Shown piece after piece: positions 1-13,405 of a stretch of DNA of 64,000 nt; the stretch's first letter is position 1, and every line of letters starts with the position of its first letter. The translations under genes and the position numbers were made by a program. The notes under the pieces are model-generated. The model worked only from the letters and a program-made list of their open reading frames with translations. It was not told the DNA's origin and made no database searches. This DNA is from Megachile rotundata (lineage: Eukaryota; Arthropoda; Insecta; Hymenoptera; Megachilidae): assembly GCF_050947335.1 (NCBI RefSeq), contig NW_027473618.1, positions 1 to 64,000 on the forward strand, in the 5' to 3' direction.

Positions 1-417
1 ATATGATCGATAGAACTACAATTATTCTACTTATTACTCTTATTATTATCAATCTAAAACACATTATTAGCGATATTATGCTTATACGATCGATAGAACG
101 ACAAATACTATACTCATTACTCTTATTATTATCAATCTAACTCATATTATTAACCATATGATGCTTATATGATCGATAGAACTACAATTGCTATACTTAT
201 TACACACACTATTATCAATCTAACTCATATTATTAACCATATTATGCAGATATGATCGATAGGACGACAACTACTATACTTAATACTCTTATTATTATCA
301 ATCTAACTCATATTATTAGCCATATTATGCTTATATGATCGATAGAGCGACAATTACTATACTCATTACTCTTATTATTATCAATCTAACTCACATTATT
401 AACCATATTATGCTTAT

Positions 418-1553
418 GTGATTGATCGAACGACAATTACTATACTTATTACTCTTATTATTATAAATCTAACTCATATTGTTAACCATACTATGCACAT
501 ATGATCGATAGATCTGCAATTACTATACTCATTACTTTTATTATTATCAATCTAACTCACATTATTATCGATATTATGCTTAAACGATCTATAGAACGAC
601 AATTGCTATACTCATTACTCTTATTATTATCAATCTGACTCATATTATTAGCCACATTATGCTTATATGATCGATAGAACTACAATTACTATACTCATTA
701 CTCTTAGTATTATCAATCTACCTCATATTATTAGCCATATTATGCTTATATGATCGATGGAACGTCAACTACTATACTTATTACACTTATTATTATCAAT
801 CTAACTCATATTATTAGCCATATTATGCTTATATGATCGATAGAGCTGCAATTACTATACTCATTACTCTTATTATTATGAATCTACCTCATATTATTAG
901 CCATATTATGCTAAAATGATCGACGGAACGTCAACTACTATACTTATTACACTTATTATTATCAATCTAACTCATACTATTAGCCATATTATGCTTATGT
1001 GATCGATAGAACGACAATTTCTATACTTATTACTATTATTATTATCAATCTAACTCATGTTATTAGCCATATTATGCTTATGTGATCGATAGAACGACAA
1101 TTACTATACTTATTACACTCACTTTTGTCAATCAAACTCAATTATTAACCATATTATACAGATATGGTCGATAGAACGACAATTACTATACTTATTACTC
1201 TTATTATTCTCAATCTACCTCATATAATTAGCCATGTTATGCTTATATGATCGATAGGACGACAATTACTATACTTATTACTCTTATTATTATCAATCTA
1301 CCTCATATAATTAGCCATGTTATGCTTATATGATCGATAGAGCGACAATTACTATACTTATTACTCTTATTATTATCAATCTAACTCATACTATTAGCCA
1401 TATTATGCTTATGTGATTGATAGAACGACAATTACTATACTTATTACTCTTATTATTATCAATCTAACTCATATTATTAGCCATATTATGCTTATATGAT
1501 CGATAGAACTACAATTACTATACTTATTACTCTTATTATTATAAATCTAACTC
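418..1553 (+). repeat. Internal duplication inside A, left half
   Basis: This segment lines up with 1579-2797 at an offset of 1,161 bp (14 monomers with one 82-mer) up to about 1110, then 1,244 bp. The right half carries one extra monomer near 2255-2337 (AGAATAACAATC with TTCTATGATCG). The halves differ at scattered sites, for example ATCTGC against ATCTTC near 514/1675, AGAGCTGC against AGAGTTGC near 843/2004, and GATCGACGG against GATCGATGG near 918/2079. This duplication is clearly older than the one that produced A copies 1 and 2, because both copies carry it with the same differences. Confidence 0.82.
1415..1497 (+). repeat. Representative near-consensus 83-bp monomer
   Basis: One monomer that matches the consensus at nearly every position; its main departure is GATTGATAG in place of GATCGATAG at the start. 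The next monomer begins at 1498, exactly 83 bp on. It shows the internal short repeats (CTTATTA twice, 9 bp apart; CATATTAT twice, 12 bp apart) and the long G-free middle. It can serve as the reference when reading the variant monomers listed elsewhere. Confidence 0.9.
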
Positions 1554-1578
1554 ACATTATTAACCATATTATGCTTAT

Positions 1579-2797
1579 GTGATTGATCGAACGACAATTA
1601 CTATACTTATTACTCTTATTATTATAAATCTAACTCATATTGTTAACCATACTATGCACATATGATCGATAGATCTTCAATTACTATACTCATTACTTTT
1701 ATTATTATCAATCTAACTCACATTATTATCGATATTATGCTTAAACGATCTATAGAACGACAATTGCTATACTCATTACTCTTATTATTATCAATCTAAC
1801 TCATATTATTAGCCACATTATGCTTATATGATCGATAGAACTACAATTACTATACTCATTACTCTTCGTATTATCAATCTACCTCATATTATTAGCCATA
1901 TTATGCTTATATGATCGATGGAACGTCAACTACTATACTTATTACACTTATTATTATCAATCTAACTCATATTATTAGCCATATTATGCTTATATGATCG
2001 ATAGAGTTGCAATTACTATACTCATTACTCTTATTATTATCAATCTACCTCATATTATTAGCCATATTATGCTAAAATGATCGATGGAACGTCAACTACT
2101 ATACTTATTACACTTATTATTATCAATCTAACTCATACTATTAGCCATATTATGCTTATGTGAGCGATAGAACGACAATTTCTATACTTATTACTATTAT
2201 TATTATCAATCTAACTCATGTTATTAGCCATATTATGCTTATGTGATCGATAGAATAACAATCACTATACATATTACTCTTATTATTATCAATCTGACTC
2301 ATATTATTAGCCATATAATGCTTCTATGATCGACAGAACGACAATTACTATACTTATTACACTCACTTTTGTCAATCAAACTCAATTATTAACCATATTA
2401 TACAGATATGGTCGATAGAACGACAATTACTATACTTATTACTCTTATTATTCTCAATCTACCTCATATAATTAGCCATGTTATGCTTATATGATCGATA
2501 GGACGACAATTACTATACTTATTACTCTTATTATTATCAATCTACCTCATATAATTAGCCATGTTATGCTTATATGATCGATAGAGCGACAATTACTATA
2601 CTTATTACTCTTATTATTATCAATCTAACTCATACTATTAGCCATATTATGCTTATGTGATTGATAGAACGACAATTACTATACTTATTACTCTTATTAT
2701 TATCAATCTAACTCATATTATTAGCCATATTATGCTTATATGATCGATAGAACTACAATTACTATACTTATTACTCTTATTATTATAAATCTAACTC
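1579..2797 (+). repeat. Internal duplication inside A, right half
   Basis: Partner of 418-1553. It has the same monomer order, including GTGATTGATCG, ATTATCGATATT, AAACGATCTATAG and GCTAAAATG, plus one added monomer. The match ends near 1553/2797, where the left half has CTCACATTATTAACC and the right half has CTCATATTGTTAACC. Confidence 0.8.
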
Positions 2798-3322
2798 ATA
2801 TTGTTAACCATATTATGCACATATGATCGATAGACCTGCAATTACTATACTCATTACTCTTATTATTATCAATCTACCTCATATTATTAGCCATATTATG
2901 CTTATATGATCGATAGAACGTGAACTACTATACTTATTGCACTTATTATTATCAATCTAACTCATATTATTAGCCATATTATGCTCATATGATCGATAGA
3001 ACGACAATTACTATACATATTACTCTTATTATTATCAATCTAACTCATATTATTAATCATATTATGCTTATATTATCGATAGACCGACAATTACTATACT
3101 CATTACTCCCATTATTATCAATCTAACACATATTATTAACCATATGATGCTTATATGATCGATAGAACTACAATTACTATACTTATTACACTCACTATTA
3201 TCAATCTAACTCATATTATTAACCATATTATGCAGATATGATCGATAGGACGACAACTACTATACTTATTACTCTTATTATTATCAATCTAACTCATATT
3301 ATTAGCCATATTATGCTTATGT

Positions 3323-3484
3323 GATCGATAGAACGACAATTACTCTACTTATTACACTTATTATTATCAATCTAACTCATTATTAATCATATTATGCTTA
3401 TATGATCGATAGACCGACAATTACTATACTTATTACTCTTGTTATTATCAATCTAACATATTATTAGGCATATTATGCTTATAT
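3323..3484 (+). repeat. Two adjacent 81-bp monomers, markers of block A
   Basis: Monomer 3323-3403 lacks two bases in CTCATTATTAATC (most copies have CTCATATTATTAATC). Monomer 3404-3484 lacks two bases in CTAACATATTATTAGG (relatives have CTAACACATATTATTAGG). The second deletion is seen at 3453, 8754 and 16787, one per A copy, at the spacing predicted by the block map. It is therefore a good tag for block A. Confidence 0.85.
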
Positions 3485-4065
3485 GATCGATAGAGCGACA
3501 ATTACTATACTTATTACTCTTATTATTATCAATCTAACTCATACTATTAGCCATATTATGCTTATGTGATTGATAGAACGACAATTACTATACTTATTAC
3601 TCTTATTATTATCAATCTAACTCATATTATTAGCCATATTATGCTTATATGATCGATAGAACTACAATTACTATACTTATTACTCTTATTATTATAAATC
3701 TAACTCATATTATTAGCCATATTGTGCTTATGTGATCGATAGAACGACAATTTCTATACTTATTACTATTATTATAATCAATCTAACTCATGTTATTAGC
3801 CATATTATGCTTATGTGATCGATAGAATGACAATCACTATACATATTACTCTTATTATTATCAATCTGCCTCATATTATTAGCCATGTTATGCTTATATG
3901 ATCGATAGAGCAATAATTACTATACTTATTACTCTTAATGTTATCAATCTAACTCATATTATTAGCCATATTATGCTTATGTGATTGATAGAACGACAAT
4001 TACTATACTTATTACTCTTATTATTATCAACCTAACTCATATTATTAGCCATATTATGCTTATAT

Positions 4066-4144
4066 GATCGATAGAACTACAATTACTATACTTATTACTC
4101 TTATTATTATCAAACTCATATTGTTTACCATATTATGCACATAT
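4066..4144 (+). repeat. 79-bp monomer (4-bp deletion), example
   Basis: A 4-bp loss turns CAATCTAACTC into CAAACTC at 4111, giving a 79-bp monomer. The same deletion, always followed by ATATTGTTTACC, is at 11152, 17445, 22827, 23651, 28788, 32347, 35160, 47427, 50823 and 54382. All eleven sit in the same local order: before them an AACTACAATTAC monomer start, after them a GATAGTACTAC monomer. They therefore descend from one mutation copied with larger blocks. Confidence 0.88.
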
Positions 4145-5301
4145 GATCGATAGTACTACAATTACTACACTCGTTACTCTTATTATTATAAATCTAACTC
4201 ACATTATTAGCGATATTGTGCTTAAACGATCTATAGAACGACAATTACAATACTCATTACTCTTATTATTATCAATCTAACTCATATTATTAGCCATATT
4301 ATGCTTATATGATCGATAGAACTACAATTACTATACTTATTACTCTTATTATTATAAGTCTAACTCACATTATTAACCATATTATGCTTATGTGATTGAT
4401 CGAACGACAATTACTATACTTATTACTCTTATTATTATAAATCTAACTCATATTGTTAACCATACTATGCACATATGATCGATAGATCTTCAATTACTAT
4501 ACTCATTACTTTTATTATTATCAATCTAACTCACATTATTATCGATATTATGCTTAAACGATCTAGAGAACGACAATTGCTATACTCATTACTCTTATTA
4601 TTATCAATCTAACTCATATTATTAGCCACATTATGCTTATATGATCGATAGAACTACAATTACTATACTCATTACTCTTACTATTATCAATCTAACTCGT
4701 ATTATTAGCCATATTATGCTTATATGATCGATAGAGCTTCAATTACTCTACTTATTACTCTTATTATTATCAATCTAACTCATATTATTAGCCATATTAT
4801 GCTTATATGATCGATAGACCGACAATTACTATACTCATTACTCCTATTATTATCAATCTAACACATATTATTAACCATATGATGCTTATATGATCGATAG
4901 AACTACAATTACTATACTTATTACACTCACTATTATCAATCTAACTCATATTATTAACCATATTATGCAGATATGATCGATAGGACGACAACTACTATAC
5001 TTATTACTCTTATTATTATCAATCTAACTCATATTATTAGCCATATTATGCTTATATGATCGACAGAACGACAATCACTATACTTATTACACTCACTATT
5101 GTCAATCACACTCAATTATTAACCATATTATGCAGATATGGTCGATAGAACGACAATTACTATACCTATTACTCTTATTATTATCAATCTACCTCATATA
5201 ATTAGCCATGTTATGCTTATATGATCGATAGAGCGACAATTACTATACTTATTACTCTTATTATTATCAATCTAACTCATATTATTAGCCACATTATGCT
5301 T

Positions 5302-8300
5302 ATATGATCGATAGAACTACAATTATTCTACTTATTACTCTTATTATTATCAATCTAAAACACATTATTAGCGATATTATGCTTATACGATCGATAGAAC
5401 GACAAATACTATACTCATTACTCTTATTATTATCAATCTAACTCATATTATTAACCATATGATGCTTATATGATCGATAGAACTACAATTGCTATACTTA
5501 TTACACACACTATTATCAATCTAACTCATATTATTAACCATATTATGCAGATATGATCGATAGGACGACAACTACTATACTTAATACTCTTATTATTATC
5601 AATCTAACTCATATTATTAGCCATATTATGCTTATATGATCGATAGAGCGACAATTACTATACTCATTACTCTTATTATTATCAATCTAACTCACATTAT
5701 TAACCATATTATGCTTATGTGATTGATCGAACGACAATTACTATACTTATTACTCTTATTATTATAAATCTAACTCATATTGTTAACCATACTATGCACA
5801 TATGATCGATAGATCTGCAATTACTATACTCATTACTTTTATTATTATCAATCTAACTCACATTATTATCGATATTATGCTTAAACGATCTATAGAACGA
5901 CAATTGCTATACTCATTACTCTTATTATTATCAATCTGACTCATATTATTAGCCACATTATGCTTATATGATCGATAGAACTACAATTACTATACTCATT
6001 ACTCTTAGTATTATCAATCTACCTCATATTATTAGCCATATTATGCTTATATGATCGATGGAACGTCAACTACTATACTTATTACACTTATTATTATCAA
6101 TCTAACTCATATTATTAGCCATATTATGCTTATATGATCGATAGAGCTGCAATTACTATACTCATTACTCTTATTATTATGAATCTACCTCATATTATTA
6201 GCCATATTATGCTAAAATGATCGACGGAACGTCAACTACTATACTTATTACACTTATTATTATCAATCTAACTCATACTATTAGCCATATTATGCTTATG
6301 TGATCGATAGAACGACAATTTCTATACTTATTACTATTATTATTATCAATCTAACTCATGTTATTAGCCATATTATGCTTATGTGATCGATAGAACGACA
6401 ATTACTATACTTATTACACTCACTTTTGTCAATCAAACTCAATTATTAACCATATTATACAGATATGGTCGATAGAACGACAATTACTACACTTATTACT
6501 CTTATTATTCTCAATCTACCTCATATAATTAGCCATGTTATGCTTATATGATCGATAGGACGACAATTACTATACTTATTACTCTTATTATTATCAATCT
6601 ACCTCATATAATTAGCCATGTTATGCTTATATGATCGATAGAGCGACAATTACTATACTTATTACTCTTATTATTATCAATCTAACTCATACTATTAGCC
6701 ATATTATGCTTATGTGATTGATAGAACGACAATTACTATACTTATTACTCTTATTATTATCAATCTAACTCATATTATTAGCCATATTATGCTTATATGA
6801 TCGATAGAACTACAATTACTATACTTATTACTCTTATTATTATAAATCTAACTCACATTATTAACCATATTATGCTTATGTGATTGATCGAACGACAATT
6901 ACTATACTTATTACTCTTATTATTATAAATCTAACTCATATTGTTAACCATACTATGCACATATGATCGATAGATCTTCAATTACTATACTCATTACTTT
7001 TATTATTATCAATCTAACTCACATTATTATCGATATTATGCTTAAACGATCTATAGAACGACAATTGCTATACTCATTACTCTTATTATTATCAATCTAA
7101 CTCATATTATTAGCCACATTATGCTTATATGATCGATAGAACTACAATTACTATACTCATTACTCTTCGTATTATCAATCTACCTCATATTATTAGCCAT
7201 ATTATGCTTATATGATCGATGGAACGTCAACTACTATACTTATTACACTTATTATTATCAATCTAACTCATATTATTAGCCATATTATGCTTATATGATC
7301 GATAGAGTTGCAATTACTATACTCATTACTCTTATTATTATCAATCTACCTCATATTATTAGCCATATTATGCTAAAATGATCGATGGAACGTCAACTAC
7401 TATACTTATTACACTTATTATTATCAATCTAACTCATACTATTAGCCATATTATGCTTATGTGAGCGATAGAACGACAATTTCTATACTTATTACTATTA
7501 TTATTATCAATCTAACTCATGTTATTAGCCATATTATGCTTATGTGATCGATAGAATAACAATCACTATACATATTACTCTTATTATTATCAATCTGACT
7601 CATATTATTAGCCATATAATGCTTCTATGATCGACAGAACGACAATTACTATACTTATTACACTCACTTTTGTCAATCAAACTCAATTATTAACCATATT
7701 ATACAGATATGGTCGATAGAACGACAATTACTATACTTATTACTCTTATTATTCTCAATCTACCTCATATAATTAGCCATGTTATGCTTATATGATCGAT
7801 AGGACGACAATTACTATACTTATTACTCTTATTATTATCAATCTACCTCATATAATTAGCCATGTTATGCTTATATGATCGATAGAGCGACAATTACTAT
7901 ACTTATTACTCTTATTATTATCAATCTAACTCATACTATTAGCCATATTATGCTTATGTGATTGATAGAACGACAATTACTATACTTATTACTCTTATTA
8001 TTATCAATCTAACTCATATTATTAGCCATATTATGCTTATATGATCGATAGAACTACAATTACTATACTTATTACTCTTATTATTATAAATCTAACTCAT
8101 ATTGTTAACCATATTATGCACATATGATCGATAGACCTGCAATTACTATACTCATTACTCTTATTATTATCAATCTACCTCATATTATTAGCCATATTAT
8201 GCTTATATGATCGATAGAACGTGAACTACTATACTTATTGCACTTATTATTATCAATCTAACTCATATTATTAGCCATATTATGCTCATATGATCGATAG

Positions 8301-9123
8301 AACGACAATTACTATACATATTACTCTTATTATTATCAATCTAACTCATATTATTAATCATATTATGCTTATATTATCGATAGACCGACAATTACTATAC
8401 TCATTACTCCCATTATTATCAATCTAACACATATTATTAACCATATGATGCTTATATGATCGATAGAACTACAATTACTATACTTATTACACTCACTATT
8501 ATCAATCTAACTCATATTATTAACCATATTATGCAGATATGATCGATAGGACGACAACTACTATACTTATTACTCTTATTATTATCAATCTAACTCATAT
8601 TATTAGCCATATTATGCTTATGTGATCGATAGAACGACAATTACTCTACTTATTACACTTATTATTATCAATCTAACTCATTATTAATCATATTATGCTT
8701 ATATGATCGATAGACCGACAATTACTATACTTATTACTCTTGTTATTATCAATCTAACATATTATTAGGCATATTATGCTTATATGATCGATAGAGCGAC
8801 AATTACTATACTTATTACTCTTATTATTATCAATCTAACTCATATTATTAGCCATATTATGCTTATATGATCGATAGAACTACAATTACTATACTTATTA
8901 CTCTTATTATTATAAATCTAACTCATATTATTAGCCATATTGTGCTTATGTGATCGATAGAACGACAATTTCTATACTTATTACTATTATTATAATCAAT
9001 CTAACTCATGTTATTAGCCATATTATGCTTATGTGATCGATAGAATGACAATCACTATACATATTACTCTTATTATTATCAATCTGCCTCATATTATTAG
9101 CCATGTTATGCTTATATGATCGA
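5302..9123 (+). repeat. Higher-order repeat A, copy 2 (one monomer shorter)
   Basis: Matches 1 to about 3905 at an offset of 5,301 bp, falling to 5,218 bp after about 8830. The change is exactly one monomer: copy 1 has CATACTATTAGCC followed by a GTGATTGATAG monomer at 3541-3623, and copy 2 goes straight to CATATTATTAGCC and GATAGAACTAC. Differences are few, for example CTATACTTATT near 1188 against CTACACTTATT near 6489. That CTACAC variant is shared with copy 3 (about 14522), so copy 3 is closer to copy 2 there. After about 9120 the sequence changes to block B with GGACGACATTTAC. Confidence 0.87.
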
Positions 9124-12100
9124 TAGGACGACATTTACTATACTTAATACTCTTATTATTATCAATCTACATCATATAATTAGCCATGTTATGCTTATAT
9201 GATCGACAGAACGACAATTACTATACTTATTACACTCACTATTGTCAATCAAACTCAATTATTAACCATATTATGCAGATATGGTCGATAGAACGACAAT
9301 TACTATACTGATTACTCTTATTATTATCAATCTACATCATATAATTAGCCATGTTATGCTTATATGATCGATAGGACGACAATTACTATACTTATTACTC
9401 TTATTATTATCAGTCTAACTCATATTATTAGCCATATTATGCTTATGTGATCGATAGAACGACAATCACTATACTTATTACTCTTATTATTATCAATCTA
9501 ACTCATATTATTAGCCATATTATGCTTATATGATCGATAGAACTGCAATTACTATACTCATTACTCTTATTATTATCTATCTACCTCATATTATTAGCCA
9601 TATTATGCTTATATGATCGATGGAACGTCAACTACTATACTTATTCCACTTATTATTATCAATCTAACTCATATTATTAGCCATATTATGCTCATATGAT
9701 CGATAGAACGACAATTACTATACTTACTACTCTTATTATTATCAATCTAACTCATATTATTAATCATATTATGCTTATATGATCGATATACCGACAATTA
9801 CTATACTCATTACTCTTATTATTATCAATCTAACACATATTATTAACCATATGATGCTTGTGTGATCGATAGAATGACAATCACTATACATATTACTCTT
9901 ATTATTATCAATCTGCCTCATATTATTAGCCATGTTATGCTTATATGATCGATAGAGCGATAATTACTATACTTATTACTCATAATATTATCAATCTAAC
10001 TCATATTATTAGCCATATTATGCTTATGTGATTGGTAGAACGACAACTACTATACTTATTACACTTATTATTATCAATCTAACTCATACTATTAGCCATA
10101 TTATGCTTATATGATCGATAGAACTACAATTACTATACTTATTACTCTTATTATTATCAATCTAACTCATATTGTTTACCATATTATGCACATATGATCG
10201 ATAGAACTACAATTACTATACTCGTTACTCTTATTATTATAAATCTAACTCACATTATTAGCGATATTGTGCTTAAACGATCTATAGAACGACAATTACA
10301 ATACTCATTACTCTTATTATTATCAATCTAACTCATATTATTAGCCATATTATGCTTATATGATCGATAGAACGACAATTACTATACCCATTACTCTTAT
10401 TATTATCAATCTAACTCACATTATTAGCCATATTATGCTTATGTGATTGATCGAACGACAATTACTATACTTATTACTCTTATTATTATCAATCTACCTC
10501 ATATTATTAGCCATGTTATGCTTATATGATCGATAGGACGACAATTACTATACTTAATACTCTTATTATTATCAATCTAACTCATTATTAATCATATTAT
10601 GCTTATATGATCGATAGACCGACAATTACTATACTTATAACTCTTGTTATTATCAATCTAACACATATTATTAGGCATATTATGCTTATATGATCGATAG
10701 AGCGACAATTACTATACTTATTACTCTTATTATTATAAATCTAACTCATATTATTAGCCATATTGTGCTTATGTGATCGAGAGAACGACAATTTCTATAC
10801 TTATTACTATTATTATTATCAATCTAACTCATGTTATTAGCCATATTATGCTTGTGTGATCGATAGAATGACAATCACTATACATATTACTCTTATTATT
10901 ATCAATCTGCCTCATATTATTAGCCATGTTATGCTTATATGATCGATAGAGCGATAATTACTATACTTATTACTCTTAATATTATCAATCTAACTCATAT
11001 TATTAGCCATATTATGCTTATGTGATTGATAGAACGACAATTACTATACTTATTACTCTTATTATTATCAACCTAACTCATATTATTAGCCATATTATGC
11101 TTATATGATCGATAGAACTACAATTACTATACTTATTACTCTTATTATTATCAAACTCATATTGTTTACCATATTATGCACATATGATCGATAGTACTAC
11201 AATTACTACACTCGTTACTCTTATTATTATAAATCTAACTCACATTATTAGCGATATTGTGCTTAAACGATCTATAGGACGACAATTACTATACTCATTA
11301 CTGTTATTATTATCAATCTAACTCATATTATTAGCCATATTATGCTTATATGATCGATAGAACGACAATTACTATACTCATTACTCTTATTATTATCAAT
11401 CTAACTCATACTATTAGCCATATTATGCTTATGTGATTGATAGAACGACAATTACTATACTTATTACTCTTATTATTATCAATCTAACTCATATTATTAG
11501 CCATATTATGCTTATATGATCGATAGAACTACAATTACTATACTTATTACTCTTATTATTATAAATCTAACTCATATTATTAGCCATATTCTGCTTATGT
11601 GATCGATGGAACGACAATTTCTGTACTTATTACTATTATTATTATCAATCTAACTCATGTTATTAGCCATATTATGCTTATGTGAGCGATAGAATGACAA
11701 TCACTATACATATTACTCTTATTATTATCAATCTGCCTCATATTATTAGCCATGTTATGCTTATATGATCGATAGGACGACAATTACTATACTTAATACT
11801 CTTATTATTATCAATCTACATCATATAATTAGCCATGTTATGCGTATATGATCGACAGAACGAGAATTACTATACTTATTACACCCACTATTGTCAATCA
11901 AACTCAATTATTAACCATATTATGCAGATATGGTCGATAGAACGACAATTACTATACTTATTACTCTTATTATTATCAATCTAACTCATATTATTAGCCA
12001 TATTATGCTTATATGATCGATAGAACTACAATTACTATACTTATTACTCTTATTATTATAAATCTAACTCATATTGTTAACCATATTATGCACATATGAT

Positions 12101-13404
12101 CGATAGATCTGCAATTACTATACTCATTACTCTTATTATTATCAATCTAACTCACATTATTAGCGATATTATGCTTAAACGATCTATAGAACGACAATTG
12201 CTATACTCATTACTCTTATTATTATCAATCTAACTCATATTATTAACCATATTATGCTTATATGATCGATAGAACGACAATTACTATACTCATTACTGTT
12301 ATTATTATCAATTTAACTCACATTATTAGCCATATTATGCTTATGTGATTGATCGAACGACAATTACTATACTTATTACTCTTATTATTATCAATCTGCC
12401 TCAAATTATTAGCCATGTTATGCTTATATGATCGATAGGACGACAATTACTATACTTAATACTCTTATTATTATCAATCTACATCATATAATTAGCCATG
12501 TTATCCTTATATGATCGACAGAACGACAATTACTATACTTATTACACTCACTATTGTCAATCAAACTCAATTATTAACCATATTATGCAGATATGGTCGA
12601 TAGAACGACAATTACTATACTTATTACTCTTATTATTATCAATCTACATCATATAATTAGCCATGTTATGCTTATATGATCGATAGGACGACAATTACTA
12701 TACTTATTACTCTTATTATTATCAATCTAACTCATTATTAATCATATTATGCTTATATGATCGATAGACCGACAATTACTATACTTATTACTCTTGTTAT
12801 TATCAATCTAACACATATTATTTGGCATATTATGCTTATATGATCGATAGAACTGCAATTACTATACTCATTACTCTTATTATTATCTATCTACCTCATA
12901 TTATTAGCCATATTATGCTTATATGATCGATGGAACGTCAACTACTATACTTATTCCACTTATTATTATCAATCTAACTCATATTATTAGCCATATTATG
13001 CTCATATGATCGATAGAACGACAATTACTATACTTACTACTCTTATTATTATCAATCTAACTCATATTATTAATCATATTATGCTTATATGATCGATATA
13101 CCGACAATTACTATACTCATTACTCCTATTATTATCAATCTAACACATATTATTAACCATATGATGCTTATATGATCGATAGAACTACAATTACAATACC
13201 CATTACTCTTATTATTATCAATCTACCTCATATTATTAGCCATATTATGCTTATATGATCGATAGAACGTCAACTACTATACTTATTACACTTATTATTA
13301 TCAATCTAACTCATATTATGAGCCATATTATGCTCATATGATCGATAGAACGACAATTACTATACTTATTACTCTTATTATTATCAATCTAGCTCATATT
13401 ATTA
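9040..13404 (+). repeat. Higher-order block B, copy 1
   Basis: Diagnostic order: GGACGACATTTAC (9125), a GATAGAACTGC monomer (start tag at 9541), TTATTCCAC, GATCGATATACCG, CTTGTGTGATCG (about 9857), GATTGGTAG (10031), the 79-mer at 11152, TGCGTATATG (11841), a second GATAGAACTGC (12851) and CTAGCTCAT (13391). The same order recurs near 18-21.5 kb and 26.6-31 kb, and partly at 45.7-55 kb. Against copy 3 the match is collinear at a single offset of 17,636 bp, so this copy and copy 3 keep the complete form. The match to copy 2 ends at 13404, where ATTAGCC stands against ATTAATC. Confidence 0.87.
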
Positions 13405-13405
13405 G

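Larger units (their letters stand above)
1..5301 (+). repeat. Higher-order repeat A, copy 1 (64 monomers)
   Basis: This is one full period of a long higher-order repeat: position 1 lines up with 5302 and the match continues for thousands of bases. The length fits 64 monomers of 83 bp (5,312) minus 11. The 11 missing bases are accounted for by three 82-bp monomers (ending in CAATTATTAACC, near 1130, 2375 and 5110), two 81-bp monomers (3323-3403 and 3404-3484) and one 79-bp monomer (4066-4144). The order of marked variants is the same as in copy 2: the TACGATCG monomer at about 85, AAACGATCTATAG near 585, and GCTAAAATG near 910. From about 3905 the two copies diverge because copy 2 switches to block B. 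Confidence 0.88.

Noticed and set aside
895..920. Inverted repeat TTAGC/GCTAA in the GCTAAAATG variant monomers
   Set aside because: A 5-bp arm pair made by one variant in AT-rich DNA is likely chance, and most monomers have GCTTA instead.
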